Below are positions 49,963 through 55,317 of a stretch of 55,317 bases of DNA, piece by piece (the stretch's first letter is position 1; each line of letters opens with the position of its first letter). Below the pieces are notes generated by a model. That model saw only the letters and a program-made list of their open reading frames with translations, made no database searches and was not told the DNA's origin. The stretch is from contig JAVVHA010000015.1 of the NCBI GenBank assembly GCA_032249735.1, positions 1 to 55,317 of the forward strand, written 5' to 3'. The position numbers and the translations under genes are program-made. This DNA is from Dehalococcoidia bacterium. GTDB lineage: Bacteria > Chloroflexota > Dehalococcoidia > SM23-28-2 > HRBIN24.

Positions 49963-50400
49963 ATGGAGAGGCGCAGGGGCAACCACGAAAGCTCCCTCCG
50001 GCGCCGGGGCGGCACCTGGGAAGGCGCCATCGTGCTCTCGGGGCGCCGCTACTACGTCTACGCCCCCTCCAGGGCCGAGTGCCCGCAGAAGCTCCTGGCC
50101 CTCCTGGAGCGGCACCGCCGGGGCCAGCTCTCCCCACCCCCCGAGGCTCACCCTCCAGGACTGGGCCCAGCGGTGGCTGGAGGGTTGAGCAACGTCATGA
50201 GGGAGCTGTGCCAGAAGGCAGGGGTGCTCAGGAGGCCCGCCCACTACTTGAGGCATTGCCACGCCACCCTCCTTGCCGCCTTGGGGCTGGAGATAAAGAC
50301 CCTGCGACGGCGGCTAGGGCACAGCCGGGCATCGATAACCCTGGACGTCTACGCCCATGCTCTGGGGGAGATGGACAGGAAGGCGGCGGAGATGGTGGCT
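49963..50400 (+). pseudogene. Tyrosine recombinase (integrase) remnant at the tRNA-Pro 3' end
   Basis: From ATG 49963 the frame reads an arm-binding N-terminus (MERRRGNHESSLRRR, TWEGAIVLSGRRYYVYAPSR), then shifts: LTLQDWAQRWLEG lies in another frame and ends at a TGA. The C-terminal catalytic part resumes as NVMRELCQKAG, HYLRHCHATLLAALG, RRRLGHSRASITLDVYAHAL, with the H-x2-R, LGH and Tyr residues of the family. Around 200 core residues, including the first catalytic Arg, are missing. The position directly behind a tRNA is the usual integration site for such elements. Confidence 0.8.
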
Positions 50401-50691
50401 TCGCCCGTGGGGGTGAAGGTGACCGTCCGCTCCTCGCCGGGACGGAGCTCCACGTCCACCCCCAGGGCCTTGATGGTGAAGGTGTGAGACACCTTCCCAT
50501 CGTTCTTGATGCTCAGGGTCACGGGCTGCCCCGGCTGGGCCTTAATCTCCTGGGGCTTGAAGTAAAAGTCGTCCGCCTCCTATGTCCAGGACGCCGCCCT
50601 GCTTTTCGCCGCCGCCACGGCAGGCCAGGGCCAAGATGATGACCAGTCCTGCTAGAAGAGTCCCAAGGGCGGGCTTCAGCCTCGCTATCAT
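50395..50691 (-). pseudogene. Truncated, frameshifted cupredoxin lipoprotein gene
   Basis: ATG 50691, preceded by AAGGAGGTGTACGGCG, opens a lipoprotein signal (LLAGLVIILALACRGGG) that runs to an early TAA. One frame over, the sequence continues as DDFYFKPQEIKAQPGQPVTLSI and DGKVSHTFTIKALGVDVEL, RPGEERTVTFTPTGEATIS, a cupredoxin beta-barrel with its first His ligand. The reading frame changes near 50580-50590, and the C-terminal Cys-His ligand loop is lost where the integrase remnant begins. A sequencing error could explain the shift but not the missing end. Confidence 0.72.
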
Positions 50692-50889
50692 CGCCGTACA
50701 CCTCCTTGCCCCCTGTTCCGCAGCCTTGTGTGCAGGAGATGGCACAAGCGTAGGAGCCAGCTCTCATCCCTGTCAAGAGGCGATGGAGGGGCCTAGCCCG
50801 AGCGGGCCCCGAGCAGGGCAGATCCTAGCCCATCCACCCGGCCCGAGGCCCGCCCCGGAGCGCCAGCCAAAGGTGGGAGACGATCCCCC

Positions 50890-51486
50890 CTACCAGTCCC
50901 CCGGTGCTGCGTAGGGGCGGCTCCACAGCGCTACCTGCAGGACAACGGCCTTCAGCCAGGCCCAGTGCATCCGGTCTACGTCCTCCCTGGAGTGCCCTTT
51001 GGCCGCCAGGAAGTCGCGAATGGTGAGCGTTATGGGCGCTATGAAGGCAATGAGGTAACGCAAGGGAATGTGGGGAACCGAATTGACCTTGTCCGTCTGG
51101 TTCTTCTTGGTGCGGTGGTGGCGAAGGCCGATCTCCTCGGCATAGTCGAGCCAGGCGCGGTCGTGGGGGCGACGACAGGTGTCCAGGATCCACTGTCCGA
51201 ACCGCCGCCTCACCGCAGCCAGGTAGTTGGCGTCGGGCTGCCCGTCGGGGCCAGAGAAGTAGTAGACCAGGTGCGGGTGGGAACCCACGAACCCGTACCA
51301 GAGGTCCAGCACCTGCTCCACCTGGTCGGCCAAGACCTCCCCAGCCATCCTGAGATAGCGGGCGTCCTCCTCCGTGAAGAGGGTGGCCTCCTCCAGCTTT
51401 CTCAGGTCCTCATCGGAGACCGGGGAGCGAGCCACAGTGGCCTTGCCATAGTCGTAGCCCGGGATCTGCGCTGCCTCTTCGCCCAT
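50890..51486 (-). CDS. Protoglobin-domain heme protein
   Basis: A 198-residue single globin domain: IPGYDYGKATVARSPVS start, DLWYGFVGSHPHLVYYF, and GLRHHRTKKNQTDKVNSVPHIPLRYLIAFI, the segment with the proximal His of protoglobins and globin-coupled sensors. No output domain. It would bind O2, CO or NO. ATG follows AAGGAGGGACGAC; two 13-bp tandem copies lie just upstream. 50701-50889 has no gene I can support. Confidence 0.88.
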   Translation of the reverse strand: MGEEAAQIPGYDYGKATVARSPVSDEDLRKLEEATLFTEEDARYLRMAGEVLADQVEQVLDLWYGFVGSHPHLVYYFSGPDGQPDANYLAAVRRRFGQWILDTCRRPHDRAWLDYAEEIGLRHHRTKKNQTDKVNSVPHIPLRYLIAFIAPITLTIRDFLAAKGHSREDVDRMHWAWLKAVVLQVALWSRPYAAPGDW

Positions 51487-51498
51487 GTCGTCCCTCCT

Positions 51499-51524
51499 TA
51501 TCCATGAACTTTATCCATGAACTT
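51499..51524. repeat. Two tandem 13-bp repeats before the protoglobin gene
   Basis: TTATCCATGAACT occurs twice head to tail. On the minus strand it reads AGTTCATGGATAA, joining AAGGAGG. Either slippage or a protein-binding site. Confidence 0.6.
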
Positions 51525-51833
51525 TGCTTGAGCCTTTGGGTCTCCCTACAATCTTTTCACTCGACGAAGCACCACCCCCTTCCAATGCCGCAACTTCTCT
51601 TTAGAAAGTACCCTAGCGCACCTTTGATGCTCATGGTAGATGATTCGTTAGTAGCTGTCAAGACTCTAGCACACCATGGGAGGAGATGTCCCCGTGTGAC
51701 ACATGGGCTGCAGAAGAGGGTGGGGGGACAGCCTCGCTAAGCACATCGAGATGGCTTTCAACCCAGAGGCCATTGGATAGCCTCAGGTCTTTTATCCCCG
51801 CCGCAACGCGCTCCTAGAGGTGGGCGGCATTTC

Positions 51834-51867
51834 AGGCCCTTCTAGCCAGCTTTTAGCCCGAGGGCCT
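51834..51867. repeat. 7-bp inverted repeat upstream of tRNA-Sec
   Basis: AGGCCCT (51834-51840) and AGGGCCT (51861-51867) flank 20 bases. No T-tract follows. The whole 51525-51950 region has no gene I can support; TAAAAT at 51893-51898 is a possible -10 for the tRNA. Confidence 0.35.
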
Positions 51868-51950
51868 TCATGGGCTCTCTGCCGACAGAGGCTAAAATAT
51901 TGGATGGACCAGGGCAGCATACGCTCAGAGGTCCGACAGGGGCATCTGCG

Positions 51951-52046
51951 GGAGCGGCCGGGGCCCGGTGGCCCTCCCGGTCTTCAAAACCGTGGCGGGG
52001 CGGCGTGCCCGTCCCGGGTGGGTTCGACTCCCATACGCTCCCGCCA
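51951..52046 (+). tRNA. selC: Selenocysteine tRNA (anticodon TCA)
   Basis: A 96-base tRNA with acceptor GGAGCG/CGCTCC, G discriminator and CCA; anticodon arm CGGT-CTTCAAA-ACCG, giving TCA; a very long variable arm around GGGGCGGCGTGCCCGTCCC; and T-arm TGGG-TTCGACT-CCCA, much like E. coli tRNA-Sec. The outer six acceptor pairs are good; the next two do not pair by eye. It implies SelA/SelB and selenoproteins elsewhere; none is visible in this window. Confidence 0.9.
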
Positions 52047-52082
52047 CCCTTTCCTTCTGCTGGGCCTTCCTGGGGAGCGGTG

Positions 52083-53531
52083 CTACTTGGGTGGTGGCCG
52101 CACGGGCAGCGAGAACCCAGGCGGCGGCTCGGCCCGCAGGTGGAGGGCACGGCGGCTCCTGGTGGTCAGGGCGGCCCGCTCGTCCAGGCGCAGGCCCACT
52201 ACCCAGGCGATGCCCCATGGGCACCGCAATATAGGGATCCCGTCCCGTAGGAACGCGGGCACCTTGGCATCCACCAACAGGTCCTGAACCTTTTTCTCGC
52301 CCTTAAGGCCCAGGGGGCGAATACGGTCGCCTGGGCGACGAGAGGTGATGATGAGGGGCGAGCCCAGAGCATCCAGGTCGAGATAGGCCTCCAAGGGCCC
52401 GCCCACGGGAGGGCGAGGGGGAGGGACGACGATGGCGGACCGGAAGCGCCACCCCCCCACCTCTGTCACCCCAGGCACACGCAGAGGCGTCTCCGCCAGG
52501 GGCGGAAGGGTGGGGGGCGGCCTTCCCATCCATACCTCCTGCGGCCCCACCTGCAGCACCAGCCGCCCCGGCAAGTTGAGACGTCCCCTCCCGCGGCGGG
52601 CCAGGGCCAGCCCCCTCTGCCAGTGATAGGAGGAGAGGCCCTGGCCACCTGGCAGGAGCAGCCGGTGGGCCCGCACCAGGAGACGACCGGCCACTGCGGA
52701 GGGCAGGGCCAAAAGCCCTTCCCTATTTAGCGCCACACCCTCTGGGCGCACATGGGCTAGACGGCCCCAAGCCGCCTCCGCCTCTGCATCCAGCAGGTCC
52801 ACCATCTGGGCCGCAGCCCTGGCCACCCGGCATAAGGCCTCCTCCACCCGCGGATTGAGCTGGCGCAGGACGGGCATTACCCGGTGGCGAATGCGGTTGC
52901 GCAGTGGGGCTAGCTGCTCATTGGTAGGGTCACGGCGGGGGGAGAGCCCCGCTTCCCGACAATAGGCCTCGGTATCCTCCCTGCTCAAGACTAGGAGGGG
53001 GCGGACGAGGGCCGGCCCCTCCCCCAGGGGCCAGGGGGAGCGGGGACGCATAGCCGCCAGGCCATCTATCCCTGCCCCCCGCACCAAGTGGAGAAGCACG
53101 GTCTCCGCCTGGTCGGTGCGGGTGTGGCCCACGGCCACCACCTGTGCCCCCACGCGAACCGCCTCCTCCTTCAGGAACCGGTACCTCAGCTGACGTGCCG
53201 CCTCCTCCAGCGAGAGGCGATAGGCACGGGCATGGGCACGCACGTCCCCCTCCCCGGTGGCTAGAGGCACTGCCAAGGAGTGGCATAGGTCTCGGCAGTA
53301 GGCTATGTCATCGGCCACGTCCTGAGGCGGGCGCAGGCGGTGGTCGAAGTAGGCCGCCCATAAGGTGAGGCCCAAGGCCTGCCTTAAGGAGGAGAGGACG
53401 AGGAGGAGGGCGGTGGAATCGGGGCCGCCGGAGATGGCCACCAATACCCTTTCCTGCGGCAGGATGGCCCCTTCCTCCTGCACGAAGCGTAATACGCGGG
53501 ACTCTATGCGCCGCAGCAGGCTAGAGGCCAT
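52083..53531 (-). CDS. tilS: tRNA(Ile)-lysidine synthase
   Basis: The 482-residue protein has the PP-loop VLVAISGGPDSTALLLVLS, ATGEGDVRAHARAY, GHTRTDQAETVLLHLVRGAG (the H-x-x-x-D-x-x-E motif) and a C-terminal domain with SRRPGDRIRPLGLKGEKKVQDLLVDAKVP. It modifies C34 of the CAU-anticodon tRNA-Ile so AUA codons are read. Placed downstream of divIC-like and upstream of (convergent with) selC, similar to the divIC-tilS order in other bacteria. Confidence 0.93.
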   Translation of the reverse strand: MASSLLRRIESRVLRFVQEEGAILPQERVLVAISGGPDSTALLLVLSSLRQALGLTLWAAYFDHRLRPPQDVADDIAYCRDLCHSLAVPLATGEGDVRAHARAYRLSLEEAARQLRYRFLKEEAVRVGAQVVAVGHTRTDQAETVLLHLVRGAGIDGLAAMRPRSPWPLGEGPALVRPLLVLSREDTEAYCREAGLSPRRDPTNEQLAPLRNRIRHRVMPVLRQLNPRVEEALCRVARAAAQMVDLLDAEAEAAWGRLAHVRPEGVALNREGLLALPSAVAGRLLVRAHRLLLPGGQGLSSYHWQRGLALARRGRGRLNLPGRLVLQVGPQEVWMGRPPPTLPPLAETPLRVPGVTEVGGWRFRSAIVVPPPRPPVGGPLEAYLDLDALGSPLIITSRRPGDRIRPLGLKGEKKVQDLLVDAKVPAFLRDGIPILRCPWGIAWVVGLRLDERAALTTRSRRALHLRAEPPPGFSLPVRPPPK

Positions 53532-53535
53532 TCCA

Positions 53536-53886
53536 TCAACGAGGCAACAGTGCCTCCCACCAGGGCTCGGGGACAGCCGCCGGCGCCGGGGTGGGCGAGG
53601 GGGAGATGACGACGATGCCCCTTTCCCCCTTCCGCACTAGGCCCAAATAGCTACGAGCCATCATCTCTACAAATTCGTCCGATTCCATGAACTGGCGCAG
53701 GGACTCTAGGGCCTGCTGGCGCAACCGCAGCTCCTCCACCTCCGCCTCCCACTTTTTCACCTCCTGCCTGGCCTCATAGGCCCGCAGGGCGTCCACCACT
53801 CCCGTCACCAGGAAATAGACGGCCCCCACCGCCGCCAGCGCCAGGATGGCCCGCACCACCACACCTTCGGGGATAGCCCACCTCAT
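53536..53886 (-). CDS. divIC: DivIC/FtsB-like septum formation initiator
   Basis: A 116-residue bitopic protein: one membrane helix (AILALAAVGAVYFLVTGVVDAL), a coiled coil KKWEAEVEELRLRQQALESL and SDEFVEMMARSYLGLVRKGE, the signature end of FtsB/DivIC. C-terminus has a Pro-rich tail. It bridges the division complex. Overlaps the phosphatase gene by four bases. Confidence 0.88.
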   Translation of the reverse strand: MRWAIPEGVVVRAILALAAVGAVYFLVTGVVDALRAYEARQEVKKWEAEVEELRLRQQALESLRQFMESDEFVEMMARSYLGLVRKGERGIVVISPSPTPAPAAVPEPWWEALLPR

Positions 53887-54506
53887 GCGCCCCCCTCCTG
53901 GAGACGGAGATGGCAGGTATCGTTGAGGCGCACCAGGGTCATCACCTCCCCGTCTATCTCCAGCAAGGAGATGGCCCCCACCTCGTGCCGCAGGCGACGG
54001 AAGGAGGAGAGGGGCATCCCTAAAGCCCGAGTAAGGATGGAGAGGATGACAAAGTTATGTGTGACCACCACCACTGTGTCCTGTAGATGGCGCTCGGCCA
54101 AGGCCTGGATGGCCTGCCAGGCCCGCTCCTGCACCGCCACTAGCCCCTCGCCCCCAGGCATGGTAGCGGCGGTGGGGTCGGGCCCCAGCCACCTCTGCAG
54201 AAGGTCGGGGAACCGCTCCCGCACTTGGGCATAAGTGAGCCCCTCCGCCTCCCCAATGTCCATCTCAATGACGGCCGGCAGGGGCTCCACCGGGAGGCCA
54301 TGGCGGCGCGCGATCTCCTGGGCCGTGTCCAGACAGCGGCGTAGAGGGCTGGAGTAGACGGCCCGCACCGGCTCCCCCGCCAGGGCCTGAGCCAGCAGCA
54401 GCGCCTGGCGACGTCCCTGCTCGTTGAGGGGGACATCGGCACGACCCAAGGCCAAGCCCTGGCGGTTATAATCCGTCTCGCCGTGGCGCACCAGGAAGAG
54501 CCGCAC
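53883..54506 (-). CDS. Histidine phosphatase (phosphoglycerate mutase-like)
   Basis: The 207-residue protein starts RLFLVRHGETDYNRQGLALGR, the R-H-G phospho-His motif, has PLRRCLDTAQEIARRHG, EMDIGEAEGLTYAQV and VVVVTHNFVILSIL with the second catalytic His. Could be a cobalamin alpha-ribazole phosphatase, a PGM or another phosphatase. TATCCT lies seven bases before the GTG start. The 54507-54637 gap holds two divergent promoters and no gene. Confidence 0.87.
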   Translation of the reverse strand: MRLFLVRHGETDYNRQGLALGRADVPLNEQGRRQALLLAQALAGEPVRAVYSSPLRRCLDTAQEIARRHGLPVEPLPAVIEMDIGEAEGLTYAQVRERFPDLLQRWLGPDPTAATMPGGEGLVAVQERAWQAIQALAERHLQDTVVVVTHNFVILSILTRALGMPLSSFRRLRHEVGAISLLEIDGEVMTLVRLNDTCHLRLQEGGA

Positions 54507-54637
54507 GCTTTTAAGGATACCATCCCCCGAGGAGAGGGGGAGGCCATAAGTTGCCTACCGCGGCCAGTGGTGTGCAGCAGGGAGTTGCTGCCGTGAAGGG
54601 CTGGCCCAACGGAGCGCCAACGCTAAAATGAGGGGTG

Positions 54638-55317
54638 ATGAGCCGCCTGGCCCAGCTCATAAGGCGTGTTATGCGCCGCGAGTCCGTCCCCCTGGGCTTT
54701 GGCGTGGGGGCTCGTAGCACCTCTCCCCCCATGCTGGTGGTGGCCATGGTCAGCCATGAGCAAGAGGCGCAGAGGGCCATCGACCAAGGGGCCGATGCCA
54801 TCGTCCTATCCTTGGAGGCGGCCCAGGGCCTGGGGGAAGCCCTACGGGGGCTTAAGGCCCCTTGGGGAGTCTATGCTGCCCCCTCCTCCCCCACCCAGCT
54901 GGCCCACCTGCGGGAGGCCGGCCTCGACTTCCTGGTGCTTCGCCCCCAGGAGAGCGATGCCACCTTGCTCCTGGCCGAAGGGGTGGGCCTGGTGGTGGAG
55001 CCCTCCCCCGCCGCCTCCGACCTGGAGCTGCGCCTTCTGGGGGAGCTGCCCCTGGACGCCGTGCTGGTGCAGGCCCCACCCCCGCCTCTGACGGTGTCTC
55101 AGCTCATGTCCTTGCGCCGCATCACCTACCTCTGCCGGCTGCCCGCACTGGCCCTGGTGCCCCCTGAGACCCACCCTCCCTACCTGCGGTGCCTGGTGGA
55201 GATGGGGGTGGTAGGGGCCGTGACGGCTTCCCTGGGCCAAGTGGAGGCCCTGCGTAAGGCCATATCATCCATGCCCCCCGGCAAGCGGCGGGAGGAGAGG
55301 CCAGAGCCGGTGGTCCC
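54638..55317 (+). CDS. Conserved hypothetical protein, TIM-barrel-like, 3' end outside window
   Basis: The open frame from ATG 54638 runs off the window (226 codons). The protein begins MSRLAQLIRRVMRRESVPLGFG and has repeating beta/alpha pieces: PPMLVVAMVSHEQEAQRAIDQGA, PTQLAHLREAGLDFLVLRP and LGELPLDAVLVQAPPPP. No motif identifies an enzyme. TAAAAT lies eight bases before the ATG, and GAGGGGTG between them could be the ribosome site. Function unknown. Confidence 0.7.
   Translation, partial: MSRLAQLIRRVMRRESVPLGFGVGARSTSPPMLVVAMVSHEQEAQRAIDQGADAIVLSLEAAQGLGEALRGLKAPWGVYAAPSSPTQLAHLREAGLDFLVLRPQESDATLLLAEGVGLVVEPSPAASDLELRLLGELPLDAVLVQAPPPPLTVSQLMSLRRITYLCRLPALALVPPETHPPYLRCLVEMGVVGAVTASLGQVEALRKAISSMPPGKRREERPEPVV

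Noticed and set aside
50395-50691. Selenocysteine recoding as an explanation for the broken cupredoxin gene
   Set aside because: The stop in the domain frame at the break is TAG, not TGA, and the two halves lie in different frames.
1-55317. CRISPR arrays, rRNA genes, prophage modules or antiphage systems
   Set aside because: No regularly spaced repeats, no rRNA-like stretches and no phage structural genes were seen; the only mobile traces are the transposase and integrase relics.

Overview
This window is GC-rich (roughly 60-65% by eye), densely coded bacterial DNA, most genes lying on the minus strand in long operons. Gene content suggests a member of the Chloroflexota, perhaps near Dehalococcoidia: an F420-type LLM oxidoreductase, System II cytochrome c maturation, MurT/GatD, a class II ribonucleotide reductase and a secreted protease with a dockerin tail. 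This placement is an inference; no rRNA marker is present. Promoters match the housekeeping sigma consensus (TTGACA/TATAAT) closely.

1-7.4 kb (minus): the start of a phosphotriesterase-family gene, then an operon encoding a four-subunit ATP-dependent aryl-CoA (benzoyl-CoA or 2-hydroxyacyl-CoA dehydratase-type) reductase with an acyl-CoA dehydrogenase, a hotdog thioesterase and an LLM oxidoreductase. 7.6-16.4 kb (minus): one transcription unit, enoyl-CoA hydratase, acyl-CoA ligase and a complete Liv-type ABC importer with two binding proteins, read from a perfect consensus promoter. 16.5-17.1 kb is a decayed transposase flanked by a 12-bp direct repeat. 17.3-22.3 kb (minus): paaABCD phenylacetyl-CoA epoxidase, two MaoC/hotdog proteins, a TetR regulator and an alpha/beta hydrolase. 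22.6-25.4 kb (minus): acyl-CoA dehydrogenase, crotonase and SDR that resemble a cyclohexanecarboxyl-CoA beta-oxidation module. Together these read as uptake, CoA activation, ring attack (reductive and oxygenative) and beta-oxidation of aromatic or alicyclic acids.

25.4-36.6 kb (minus): a long operon for envelope and respiratory functions: glycerophosphodiesterase, alcohol dehydrogenase, MurT/GatD, copper-chaperone-like protein, LytM lipoprotein, CcsA, TlpA/ResA, ResB, Lgt, a JAMM (M67) protein, a 57-residue AtzG/GatC-like subunit and an amidase. 36.7-47.9 kb (plus): esterase lipoprotein, an unusual FtsH-like AAA protein whose zinc motif carries an extra residue, a lipoprotein, DUF488, PAS, an intein-containing class II ribonucleotide reductase, a PlsC-like protein, a flippase-like membrane protein and a small ABM-like protein. 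On the minus strand within or after this are a DUF4157-like protein and a subtilase with a dockerin.

49.8-52.1 kb holds tRNA-Pro(TGG) with an integrase remnant and a truncated cupredoxin next to it, a protoglobin gene and a tRNA for selenocysteine. 52.1-54.5 kb (minus) has tilS, a DivIC/FtsB-like gene and a histidine phosphatase. The window ends in an unfinished conserved gene on the plus strand.
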